6,866 nt of DNA from Deltaproteobacteria bacterium (GTDB lineage Bacteria > Desulfobacterota > Binatia > UBA9968 > CAXXLF01). Of this stretch, positions 1 through 6,296 are shown piece after piece; position 1 is the first letter of the stretch; every line of letters starts with the position of its first letter. A program made the translations under genes and the position numbers. The notes under the pieces are model-generated. The model had not been told where the DNA came from. It did no database searches and saw only the letters and a list, made by a program, of their open reading frames with translations. The stretch spans positions 1-6,866 of the forward strand of contig JACZXR010000127.1 of assembly GCA_022571535.1 (NCBI GenBank), written 5' to 3'.

Positions 1-914
1 GGATCTTTCCTGTGCATGACGCATGTGAGCTCAAACACGGTGCTCAGAGTTCTCGGATCCACATATCCCATGGACTCGGCAAAAGGTCCCTCTTCTTCCA
101 GATATCGCGTCGGGATGATTCCTTCCAGGACGACCTCTGCCGTCGCCGGGACCTCGAGATCAACCGTCTGGCACTTGATGAGCTTGATAGGTTCTCCCGC
201 CAAACCCCCTGCCAGCGCCAGTTCATCCATCGAAGGTGGGACTTTCTGTGTGGCCGTGTAGGAGACGGTAGGTACCGTCCCCACGGCGATGGCCACTTCG
301 AGAGGAATTCCTTTTGCCCTGCACTTTTCCCAGTGCCGTGATAGATCCTGAGGCGTTCCGGACATAATCCCGCTCAGATCGGGCCCCTTAATTAACCCCC
401 TGTAATTGCCGACATTTCTTTGTCCCGTTTCGGGGTCTTTGGTGATCCAGTGGCCTGCAGTGATGTAAGGGCCGTTATCGAAGCCAGGGGTTGAGATCGG
501 TATAGGAAACTCTGAAAAGCCCCCGTGGCGAAGGAGGTCCGGACCCTTGTGTATCTCTTCCATGACTGGGCCATGGCTCACGATTTCGGGTTTCAGGGGA
601 TGCTCCATGGCATGCATCCATCGGTCGGCAACCTCTTCGGGTTTGCATCTCAGTCCCAAGCAATAAATATCTGCAGATCCAGCAAGGCCCCCGACAAGAA
701 CAGAGCCCCGGTACTTTATCTTTTTGAAGTCCGTGACGTTTTCGAAGAGGAAGGCCTTTCGGTCCTCTTCCTTGAGCCCTCTGAACTGCCAGCGAACTAG
801 AGGATGCAGTTCGGTATCCTTGTTGATTTCCTTTTGTATGCGGACTACTTTACCGTTCTCATCCAGGACACGGAGAAACTCTCTTAGATCCTGGTATGGT
901 TTTTCGTACTCCAT
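1..914 (-). CDS. UbiD-family prFMN-dependent decarboxylase, C-terminus beyond the window
   Basis: Translating the minus strand from the ATG at 914 gives 304 uninterrupted codons that leave the left edge, so the C-terminal third is missing (family members are usually about 450-500 aa). UbiD-family enzymes reversibly decarboxylate aromatic or unsaturated acids using prenylated FMN made by a UbiX partner. Seen here: an N-terminus of family type (DLREFLRVLDENG); NVGNYR with N167 and R172, matching the metal-binding Asn and catalytic Arg of Fdc1 (N168, R173); E231, aligning with metal ligand E233; and EGPFAE with E275 and E280, matching catalytic E277 and E282. H194 may be the metal-ligand histidine. 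The start fits the family, but no clear Shine-Dalgarno precedes it and the next in-frame upstream signal is a stop. No ubiX is visible. The substrate cannot be read from sequence: ubiquinone synthesis, aromatic acid breakdown or phenylphosphate carboxylation are all possible. The family call is firm. Confidence 0.93.
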   Translation of the reverse strand, partial: MEYEKPYQDLREFLRVLDENGKVVRIQKEINKDTELHPLVRWQFRGLKEEDRKAFLFENVTDFKKIKYRGSVLVGGLAGSADIYCLGLRCKPEEVADRWMHAMEHPLKPEIVSHGPVMEEIHKGPDLLRHGGFSEFPIPISTPGFDNGPYITAGHWITKDPETGQRNVGNYRGLIKGPDLSGIMSGTPQDLSRHWEKCRAKGIPLEVAIAVGTVPTVSYTATQKVPPSMDELALAGGLAGEPIKLIKCQTVDLEVPATAEVVLEGIIPTRYLEEEGPFAESMGYVDPRTLSTVFELTCVMHRKD

Positions 915-947
915 AGCGTCGTGATGTAATCTTTTTTTGCCGGTTTC

Positions 948-984
948 GCAAGGGTAGTCACTTACGGCAGGGAATTACCCTTGC
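948..984. promoter_or_regulatory. Inverted repeat in the divergent ubiD-like/cysS intergenic region, possible operator
   Basis: The arms GCAAGGGTA (948-956) and TACCCTTGC (976-984) are perfect reverse complements separated by 19 bp. After one mismatch, complementarity continues for three A/T pairs on the outside. It sits between two divergent start codons and its right arm overlaps the candidate cysS -35 hexamer. No T-run follows on either strand, so a terminator is unlikely. A repressor or activator site for one or both genes is an inference. Confidence 0.45.
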
Positions 985-1008
985 AAAACAGGCCCCGATA
1001 CGTAAGAT
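981..1008 (+). promoter_or_regulatory. Candidate sigma-70-type promoter for cysS
   Basis: TTGCAA (981-986) and TAAGAT (1003-1008) are separated by 16 bp, which resembles a -35/-10 pair. Initiation near 1015 would leave a leader of only about 12 nt before the cysS ATG at 1027. That fits the absence of a strong Shine-Dalgarno there. A small TGGGA/TCCCA hairpin (1008-1023) lies in the same stretch. The prediction rests on hexamer similarity only. Confidence 0.35.
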
Positions 1009-1026
1009 GGGAAGAAAATCCCACCT

Positions 1027-2439
1027 ATGTCCTTGAAGATTTACAATACCCTATCAGGTGCCAAGGAGGATTTCGTTCCCCTTAAGAAAGGGGAGGTGCG
1101 AATGTATGTGTGCGGGGTCACTGTCTATGATCGGTGCCACGTGGGACACGCACGGGCCCTTTTGACCTTTGATGTGATTTACCGCCATCTCATTTTTCTC
1201 GGTTACCGGGTATTGTTTGTACGTAACTTTACCGACCTGGACGACAAAATTATTCAACGAGCAAGAGAAGAGGGTACCTCAGCAGAGGCCATTGCGGATA
1301 GGTATATCCAAGAGTTCAATCAGGACTGTGCTGCCCTGGGGCTTGTCACGCCAGATCACGAGCCAAAGGCTACCGATCATATCCGTGAGATGATAGATGT
1401 TATTTGTAGACTCGAGGAAAAGGGACTGGCCTACCGGGTTAACGGTGATGTCTTCTTTTCGGTCGATCGTTTTGCCGGTTACGGGAAGCTCTCTCGGAGA
1501 AAGCTCGAGGAATTGCAGGCAGGAGCAAGGGTTGAGATCGATGAGCGGAAGAGGCACCTCATGGATTTTGCCCTTTGGAAGCAGAGCAAACCGGGGGAGC
1601 CGTCCTGGGAAAGCCCGTGGGGCAAGGGAAGGCCCGGGTGGCACATAGAGTGCTCTGCTATGAGCACCAAGTATCTGGGACAACCCTTTGATATTCACGG
1701 GGGAGGAAGGGATCTGGTCTTTCCTCATCACGAGAACGAAATTGCCCAATCCGAGGGGGCATTTGGCGTCATGTTTGCGCGCTGCTGGATACACAACGGA
1801 TTTGTTAATATTAACCAGGAGAAAATGTCGAAGTCCCTTGGAAACGTCTACACTATCAATGAAGTCCTCAATCGCTATGATGCTGCTGTGCTACGCCACT
1901 ATATCCTGACTAGCCATTACCGTAGCCCGTTGGATTTTTCGGACCAGGGTCTGGCAGAAGCAGAGAAATGCGTGGAGCGGATCTATGAAACGGTGGATCG
2001 ACTAGACCGCCTTCCCCAACCGAATGGCCGGGTAAAGCCGGGAGGAGGGCTCCTAGAGGAGTATTGCCGGGAGATGGATGACGACTTCAATACCCCTCGG
2101 GCCATTGCGCTTATGTTCGAGGAAATCCGGGCACTGAATCGCATGTTGGATGAGGGAAAAACCGAGGGATTGATTTCGAGAAGGGCCGCCCTGAAAACAG
2201 TAGCGGAGAGTTTGGGCTTGTTACAGGAAGAGCCCAATAAATTTTTCGGAAAAAGGAAAGCGGAATGGTTGCGCAGGCAGGGGTTGTCTTCCGAGAGCAT
2301 CGAACAATTGATCTGCAGGAGAGATCGAGCCCGAAGTGAAAAGCAGTGGCAGGAAGCAGACCGGATTCGTGCTGAGTTGAAAGAGAAGGGGATCATCTTG
2401 GAGGATACCCCCGGAGGAACCGTATGGAAAGTAAAGTGA
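1027..2439 (+). CDS. cysS: Cysteinyl-tRNA synthetase (CysRS)
   Basis: A class I aminoacyl-tRNA synthetase that charges tRNA-Cys with cysteine in the cytosol. The 470-aa product is complete and close to the usual length (E. coli about 461). The N-terminus MSLKIYNTLSG is typical of the family. The HIGH-class signature is HVGH at residues 38-41. The catalytic zinc ligands are all present: C29, C209 (in WHIECS), H234 and E238 (in HHENE). The KMSKS loop is at 266-270, followed by LGN. The C-terminal region (about 305-470) contains the DDDFNTPRA segment and the basic EADRIRAELKEKGI element that contacts tRNA in this family. The start has no strong Shine-Dalgarno, but the next ATG (M26) would remove conserved sequence. 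The last 16 nt overlap the next gene, which indicates an operon. Confidence 0.98.
   Translation: MSLKIYNTLSGAKEDFVPLKKGEVRMYVCGVTVYDRCHVGHARALLTFDVIYRHLIFLGYRVLFVRNFTDLDDKIIQRAREEGTSAEAIADRYIQEFNQDCAALGLVTPDHEPKATDHIREMIDVICRLEEKGLAYRVNGDVFFSVDRFAGYGKLSRRKLEELQAGARVEIDERKRHLMDFALWKQSKPGEPSWESPWGKGRPGWHIECSAMSTKYLGQPFDIHGGGRDLVFPHHENEIAQSEGAFGVMFARCWIHNGFVNINQEKMSKSLGNVYTINEVLNRYDAAVLRHYILTSHYRSPLDFSDQGLAEAEKCVERIYETVDRLDRLPQPNGRVKPGGGLLEEYCREMDDDFNTPRAIALMFEEIRALNRMLDEGKTEGLISRRAALKTVAESLGLLQEEPNKFFGKRKAEWLRRQGLSSESIEQLICRRDRARSEKQWQEADRIRAELKEKGIILEDTPGGTVWKVK
2413..2418 (+). promoter_or_regulatory. Shine-Dalgarno inside the cysS 3' end, setting the start of the LysM gene
   Basis: GGAGGA lies 5 nt before the ATG at 2424, within the last codons of cysS. 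It decides the start of the downstream gene at 2424. It also suggests translational coupling, because ribosomes terminating at 2439 would already be on the initiation region. Confidence 0.75.
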
Positions 2440-4148
2440 GCAGTGTGGGTCTGAAGAAATGCTTAATCTTTTTTCTCTGCTCGTTTTTAAGCATCGGCTT
2501 GACCGCTGCGAGTAACAGCCAGGAAGGACCGATAAGCGGGCAGTCAGGGGAAAAGGCGGAAATAAGACTGCGCAAGACCATTAAGACGCGCCAGTACCGA
2601 GGCAAGTTCGTTGAGGGGGAGGAGAGGGCAATTGTTTCAGGCGACACACTGTGGCGATTCCTGATCCAGGAAAGGGGTCTCCCGAAGAAAAAATTTGGTC
2701 GCTATCTCATCCTCCTTGGATCCCTGAATCCCAAGCTAAAAAACCCAGACATCCTTCGCATTGGAGATTTAATTTTCATCCCGATTCGGCCTGATGAAAT
2801 CCTGAGGATAGAAATTCCTTCCGGCAAGGGCGGGGGCAAGGTCTATCGTGTCAAGCGCGGCGATTTTCTATTCAAGATCCTGAGGGAACAGCGAGGTCTT
2901 CAGAAAAAAGACGAAATCCGAAATGCCTTTAACCAGGTAAAGAGACTTAATCCGCGCAAAGAAGACTGGAACTTCCTCTTTGTGGGTGAAGCTATACTTT
3001 TGCCTCCACTTATTGAGGGAGGACCACCCGAGGTGATCATAAAACCAGCAAAGGAGTTTATCGGCTTGGATTACGGGCTAAAACTCCGGGTGGAGGAGAA
3101 CCTTAATCTCCTGAAGGAGGTTGTTGGAGTTGTTGGGAACGAGATGACCCGAGAAGGAGAGGAGGAGTTGGCCCTCAAGGAGGGAACCATCCATCTCGAC
3201 CGTAGCATCTTCCCTGTCATTCGAAATTCACAGTCGGGAAGGAAGGTGGTTTTAAATCTAGAGGATATGATCGCTCCGTCCATTCTCACTCAGATCCAAT
3301 CACAGAACCACGGGATAAGTATTGTGACAGGAAAAAAGGGGGGTTCCCTTCACGAAGCGGTCAACAGCCTCTTCTCCCAGCTGGGATTCCAAGCCTTGCC
3401 AACCGATCGGCCTGTGGTGCTCCATGATAAAGGAGTAGGGCTGCAGGTGAAGGGGGAGTGGATGATTGCTAACCCAGATGAAGGTGGCAGGAAACAGGAG
3501 ATGTGGATTATTAGTCTGACCAATGGCCCTGGCACAACTCCCGATTACCTCAGGGAATATCTTGCCCTTAAGGGAATGAACCTGAAGGAAATTCTCCTTC
3601 CATCCTCTCCTTTCGCTCCAGCTGCCCCTTTGTTGCGGAGAGAAAGACGTGAGACGGGCAGTCAGATCCAGACCTGGCCCAGTGACAAGAAGAGCATGGT
3701 AGACGCCCTACTGACAACCTATCAGATCCCTTTTTCGTCGCAACGCCAGATTTCCCTTTCCTTGCGGAAAGGGGTCCGTCTTGTAACCGTCATGGATAGA
3801 TTTTTTGAGCGAAGAGGGAGAAAGTTCGGCATCTTTTTCCGACCTGTCGGGGATGAAATCAAGAAGGCACTGAAAAAAGGTGGGGACATCACTCCGATCG
3901 CGCTTGATCTCGAGTCCCTTTCGTCCCGTGAGATTCTATCCCTTATTTTGACAGGTCTAGGAGAAAGGGCCCCATATAAAGAGCATCGTTTTCCCGTAGT
4001 GGAGGAGGGGCCAAAAGATAAGCTAGTCCTTACCGTCTCCGGGTTTTTCCTACCTGATCGGTCGCTTCTCCTTACCGACCGGACGATCCCTGGAGACTTT
4101 CAACGGTTCTTCTTTGAAAAAGGGCTTCGTGTGATTTACTTCCAGTAG
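2424..4148 (+). CDS. Secreted protein with two LysM-like modules and an unrecognised C-terminal region
   Basis: A 574-aa product. The N-terminus has basic residues (K11, K12) and a hydrophobic core at about 13-29 ending TAAS, consistent with a Sec signal peptide and export to the periplasm. Two LysM-like segments follow. The first (about 69-121) reads VSGDTLWRFL and later LNPKL and LRIGDLIFIP. The second (about 140-195) reads YRVKRGDFLFKIL and later LNPR and VGEAILLP. Both keep the G-D start and the closing hydrophobic-P strand but carry longer middles than a standard 45-aa LysM. LysM modules generally bind N-acetylglucosamine polymers such as peptidoglycan. Residues about 205-574 match no family I recognise and contain no evident catalytic motif or transmembrane helix. 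The gene overlaps cysS by 16 nt, and a lipoprotein gene follows after 2 nt, so an envelope-associated role is likely. The LysM assignment is firm in kind; the function is unknown. Confidence 0.85.
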   Translation: MESKVSSVGLKKCLIFFLCSFLSIGLTAASNSQEGPISGQSGEKAEIRLRKTIKTRQYRGKFVEGEERAIVSGDTLWRFLIQERGLPKKKFGRYLILLGSLNPKLKNPDILRIGDLIFIPIRPDEILRIEIPSGKGGGKVYRVKRGDFLFKILREQRGLQKKDEIRNAFNQVKRLNPRKEDWNFLFVGEAILLPPLIEGGPPEVIIKPAKEFIGLDYGLKLRVEENLNLLKEVVGVVGNEMTREGEEELALKEGTIHLDRSIFPVIRNSQSGRKVVLNLEDMIAPSILTQIQSQNHGISIVTGKKGGSLHEAVNSLFSQLGFQALPTDRPVVLHDKGVGLQVKGEWMIANPDEGGRKQEMWIISLTNGPGTTPDYLREYLALKGMNLKEILLPSSPFAPAAPLLRRERRETGSQIQTWPSDKKSMVDALLTTYQIPFSSQRQISLSLRKGVRLVTVMDRFFERRGRKFGIFFRPVGDEIKKALKKGGDITPIALDLESLSSREILSLILTGLGERAPYKEHRFPVVEEGPKDKLVLTVSGFFLPDRSLLLTDRTIPGDFQRFFFEKGLRVIYFQ

Positions 4149-4150
4149 GG

Positions 4151-4516
4151 TTGGAATTTAAATTGTCCAGGTGGTTTAAACCTTCCATTATCCTCGTTAT
4201 ACTGGCTGTTCTCATACTCCCGGCCTGTGCAACATACCGGAAATCAGAGGGACTTCGGCTTAAGTTAAACCCAGAGATGGCTTCCCGCTGTCCTGATCGC
4301 GTGAATAGGGCTAGGGTAGGAAGTTTAACAGGAACCGTCCTGGGGGCCATGATCGGTTTCCCACTGATTGGAGGTATCTATTCCCTCGCTGGTTATGCAA
4401 TGGGTTTTGCCAGCGGCAGTTCGTGTAATGAGGAAAATCAGTCGGAAAAGACAGGCGAGTTGACGAAAAAAGCTGAACTTGCACCATCACAAAAGATCAC
4501 CGAGAATAATATTTGA
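4151..4516 (+). CDS. Small lipoprotein with glycine-zipper hydrophobic segment
   Basis: A 121-aa product if translation begins at the TTG at 4151; a second in-frame TTG at 4163 would give a protein four residues shorter, and both keep the signal peptide. A hydrophobic stretch (about 12-24) ends in the lipobox LPAC with C26 as the predicted lipidation site. The +2 residue is Ala rather than Asp, which in proteobacterial rules favours outer-membrane sorting. Residues 56-89 form a Gly/Ala-rich hydrophobic span (G57, G61, G65, G69, G74, G75, G81, G85, G89) like glycine-zipper proteins that insert in or associate with membranes. The polar tail (about 93-121) is Lys/Glu-rich. The gene starts 2 nt after the LysM gene and ends 9 nt before tRNA-Arg, so it probably belongs to the cysS operon. 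Its exact function is unknown. Confidence 0.82.
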   Translation: MEFKLSRWFKPSIILVILAVLILPACATYRKSEGLRLKLNPEMASRCPDRVNRARVGSLTGTVLGAMIGFPLIGGIYSLAGYAMGFASGSSCNEENQSEKTGELTKKAELAPSQKITENNI

Positions 4517-4525
4517 CTCTCCCGC

Positions 4526-4602
4526 GCGCCCGTAGCTCAGTTGGATAGAGCGGCAGGCTTCGAACCTGAAGGTCGGGGGTTCAAGTCCCTCCGGGCGCGC
4601 CA
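4526..4602 (+). tRNA. tRNA-Arg, anticodon UCG
   Basis: A full cloverleaf of 77 nt. The acceptor stem GCGCCCG/CGGGCGC is perfect over 7 bp. The D arm is GCTC/GAGC with the GG of the D loop. The anticodon loop CTTCGAA carries TCG at 4560-4562, which reads CGA and other CGN arginine codons. The variable loop has 5 nt, the T arm is GGGGG/CCCTC with loop TTCAAGT, the discriminator is G, and CCA is encoded. The top of the anticodon stem (positions 27 and 43) is a G-A mismatch; the other four pairs hold. The gene lies only 9 nt after the lipoprotein stop, so it either relies on read-through from the operon or on a promoter inside that gene (a TAATAT at 4507-4512 is a weak candidate -10). Confidence 0.95.
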
Positions 4603-4715
4603 GTTTTTAAGGTTTTTGCAACTTCAAGGGCTGACCCTCCATTCGGCTACAGTAGACCACTCATAAGAGAAGGGCTAGAAGATATCCTCAACATCATCGG
4701 AAAAGACATCGAAAG

Positions 4716-4838
4716 GTGTGCCTGTATCCGAGTTGTCCGAGAAAAGTGTTTAAGGGTGGTCTTTGCAGGAAGCACTACAGGATGGCACGGAACGGTATTA
4801 TGAAAGAGCTGCGGGTTGAGTCTAAGCGGGTCAATTAG
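4716..4838 (+). CDS. Tiny zinc-finger-like protein (possible remnant)
   Basis: This frame is open from 4656 to the TAG at 4836-4838 but has no ATG before M23 (4782). The GTG at 4716 would give a 40-aa product whose residues C2, C7, C17 and H20 form a C-x4-C-x9-C-x2-H pattern, with GLCRKHYR around the last pair. That resembles small zinc-binding proteins carrying a GLCxxHY motif. The stop codon overlaps the strong AGGAGG of the next small ORF, an arrangement typical of co-translated genes. There is no good Shine-Dalgarno for GTG 4716. Upstream, another frame reads GLEDILNIIGKDIER (about 4672-4716) without a start codon, so this may be the 3' part of a longer gene broken by a frameshift. Function is unknown; DNA or RNA binding is only a guess from the finger. 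Confidence 0.42.
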   Translation: MCLYPSCPRKVFKGGLCRKHYRMARNGIMKELRVESKRVN

Positions 4839-4842
4839 GAGG
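4837..4842 (+). promoter_or_regulatory. Strong Shine-Dalgarno of the IS-disrupted small ORF
   Basis: AGGAGG lies 5 nt before the ATG at 4848 and overlaps the TAG stop of the zinc-finger-like frame. A perfect site at ideal spacing supports 4848 as a genuine start although the ORF is now cut. Confidence 0.7.
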
Positions 4843-4847
4843 CAACA

Positions 4848-4926
4848 ATGGGAACAGTAACCAAGCAGGGAGTGGTGACAATGCAGGAGTTACTCGTATC
4901 CAGCCTGGCAACAGCACACGCTCTAG
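4848..4926 (+). pseudogene. Small conserved-looking ORF truncated by the insertion sequence
   Basis: Beginning at ATG 4848 behind a perfect Shine-Dalgarno, the frame encodes 26 native residues starting MGTVTKQGVV and continuing MQELLVSSLATAHAL. It then enters the IS end and stops at a TGA inside the terminal repeat (4935-4937). The segment resembles the start of small uncharacterised bacterial proteins that, as I recall them, continue ALAKLLIEKG; this recollection is not checked. No matching remainder is visible after the IS. If one target copy is removed and the flanks are rejoined, the frame would run 9 more codons and end at a TGA (6298-6300) overlapping the ATG of the next gene. That would be a 35-aa ORF, shorter than the family as I remember it, so 3' sequence may also have been lost. 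Function unknown. Confidence 0.55.
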
Positions 4927-4942
4927 CAGGCTGCTGAAAAAC
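4927..4942 (+). repeat. Left terminal inverted repeat of the IS
   Basis: CAGGCTGCTGAAAAAC, identical to the reverse complement of 6252-6267. Beyond 16 bp the two ends diverge (TCGATT versus AGCTAT reading inward). Confidence 0.92.
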
Positions 4943-5018
4943 TCGATTTTTCCCAACCAAAACTATTATCGATATGATACAATCCTCCACACATTCTGAT
5001 ACGAAGGGAAATCATTCT

Positions 5019-6104
5019 ATGCGTGGAGACGACCAACGCCAATCGGCGATGTTCAGTTACATCTCTGCGGAGCAGCGTGTGCCCAAGGACCATCCTCTGC
5101 GAGTCATTCGCACGATGGTTGATGCCATGCTGGAAGAGCTTTCGCCTCAGTTTGAGGCTTTGTACTCGCATACGGGACGGCCTTCGATTGCCCCGGAGAG
5201 GCTTCTGCGAGCGCTTTTGCTCCAGGTGCTTTACACCGTGCGCAGTGAGCGGCTGTTGATGGAGCAACTCGATTACAACTTTCTTTTCCGTTGGTTTGTG
5301 GGACTGAACCTGGATGATCCGGTATGGGATCCTACCGTGTTCACGAAGAACCGGGAGCGTTTGTTGGCGGGAGAGATTGCCGATGGCTTTTTTGATCAAG
5401 TTCTGGCTCAGGCCCGGCAACGGGAGCTTCTTTCGGATGAGCACTTCACCGTCGATGGGACGCTGATTGAAGCCTGGGCTGGGCAGAAGAGTTTCAAGAG
5501 GAAAGAGGACAGTGAGCAGCCGCCACCCCCTGAGGTTCCTGGCAACCCGAGTATCGATTTTCGAGGAGAGAAGCGCACCAATGCCACGCATGGCTCGACG
5601 ACGGATCCTGAGGCCCGGCTGTATAAGAAAGCGAAGGGACAGGAGGCAAAGTTGTGTTATCTGGGCCATGTGCTGATGGAGAACCGCCATGGCTTGGTAG
5701 TTAATACCCGTGTAACACAGGCGACGGGTACGGCGGAGCGGGAAGCGGCGTTGGGCATGTGTGAGGAGATTGCAGGAAATGGTCGGGTAACTCTTGGGGC
5801 TGACAAGAACTATGACACGAAAGATTTTGTTAGAGATCTCTATGAGCTTAAGGTAACTCCACACGTAACCCAGCATACGACAGGCCGATCGAGCGCTATT
5901 GATGGTCGTACCACGCGGCATGCTGGGTACGCCGTGAGTCAAAGGAAGAGGAAGAGAGTTGAGGAAATCTTTGGTTGGATGAAGACGGTGGGTTTGATGC
6001 GCAAGACACGGTATCGAGGAGTTTCTCGGGTAGGATGGACGTTCACATTTGCAGCGGCCGTGTACAACCTTGTAAGAATGCGAACGCTTGCGGAGGTAAC
6101 GTGA
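5019..6104 (+). CDS. DDE transposase, InsH/IS5-like
   Basis: Catalyses cut and rejoining at the IS ends. I prefer the ATG at 5019 (361 aa), because MRGDDQRQSAMFSYIS is the family-like N-terminus and AAGGG at 5004-5008 lies 10 nt upstream; an in-frame ATG at 4974 would add 15 residues. Numbering from 5019, residues about 10-100 form the InsH-type N-terminal domain (VPKDHPLRVIR, TGRPSIAPERLLRALLLQ, MEQLDYNFLFRWFVGL). The DDE catalytic domain follows, with D146 in HFTVDGT, D262 in GADKNYD and E315 in RKRVEEIFGW. A Pro/Lys-rich variable stretch (about 158-195) sits between the first and second Asp. The frame is uninterrupted and the length is usual, so the enzyme should be functional. Only the precise IS subgroup is uncertain. 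Confidence 0.93.
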   Translation: MRGDDQRQSAMFSYISAEQRVPKDHPLRVIRTMVDAMLEELSPQFEALYSHTGRPSIAPERLLRALLLQVLYTVRSERLLMEQLDYNFLFRWFVGLNLDDPVWDPTVFTKNRERLLAGEIADGFFDQVLAQARQRELLSDEHFTVDGTLIEAWAGQKSFKRKEDSEQPPPPEVPGNPSIDFRGEKRTNATHGSTTDPEARLYKKAKGQEAKLCYLGHVLMENRHGLVVNTRVTQATGTAEREAALGMCEEIAGNGRVTLGADKNYDTKDFVRDLYELKVTPHVTQHTTGRSSAIDGRTTRHAGYAVSQRKRKRVEEIFGWMKTVGLMRKTRYRGVSRVGWTFTFAAAVYNLVRMRTLAEVT

Positions 6105-6117
6105 GGAAGAGGGCACA

Positions 6118-6141
6118 GAGAGGGTCGCATGGGACCCTTTC
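6118..6141 (+). other. Hairpin just downstream of the transposase stop
   Basis: GAGAGGGTC (6118-6126) pairs with GACCCTTTC (6133-6141) over 9 bp with one G-T pair and a 6-nt loop, 14 nt after the transposase stop. No T-run follows, so it is not a canonical intrinsic terminator. It could stabilise the transposase mRNA or act with Rho. The rest of 6105-6251 shows no gene. Confidence 0.4.
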
Positions 6142-6251
6142 CCCTGCGAACGTATCCATAAGGGGGAGAATGAAGCCGGATGGCTCCTAAAAATCATCTC
6201 CATTGCACGTTCAGAACTTCTGCTCGTCACTACTTTTAGCTTCTAATAGCT

Positions 6252-6267
6252 GTTTTTCAGCAGCCTG
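6252..6267 (-). repeat. Right terminal inverted repeat of the IS
   Basis: GTTTTTCAGCAGCCTG, the exact reverse complement of the left terminal repeat. It ends 29 nt before the start codon of the next gene, so the IS end now forms that gene's immediate upstream region. Confidence 0.92.
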
Positions 6268-6296
6268 TTAGACCCTACATTAACCACAGGAGCCTT

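Larger units (their letters stand above)
4927..6267 (+). mobile_element. Complete IS5-type insertion sequence, 1341 bp
   Basis: The ends are perfect 16-bp inverted repeats: CAGGCTGCTGAAAAAC at 4927-4942 and its reverse complement at 6252-6267. One DDE transposase gene fills most of the element. The 4-bp flanks are CTAG on the left (4923-4926) and TTAG on the right (6268-6271). They differ by one base, but both fit the YTAR target of the IS5 subgroup, so they are probably a target duplication with one later mutation, or the product of recombination between copies. The transposase frame and both ends are intact, so the copy could still be active. Family placement rests on the transposase domain layout and target; IS1182-like is the main alternative. 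Confidence 0.92.

Noticed and set aside
12..924. Several plus-strand and short minus-strand frames in the first 924 bp
   Set aside because: All lie over the continuous minus-strand UbiD-family frame, whose catalytic residues are intact. None shows a family signature.
1279..1794. 171-codon minus-strand frame inside cysS
   Set aside because: Antisense to the conserved catalytic core of CysRS, with no recognisable motif.
4580..4602. tRNA-Arg 3' end as an attachment site of an integrated element
   Set aside because: No second copy of the tRNA 3' end and no integrase gene are visible in the window, so an att site cannot be supported.
4974..5018. Upstream ATG extending the transposase by 15 residues
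   Set aside because: The extra residues do not look like the family N-terminus, and the ATG at 5019 has an AAGGG at usable spacing.
4923..6230. 435-codon open frame on the minus strand across the whole IS
   Set aside because: It is antisense to a clear DDE transposase, the translation is rich in Arg, His, Pro and Ser with no recognisable domain, and it ends across the IS boundary. This is a shadow frame.
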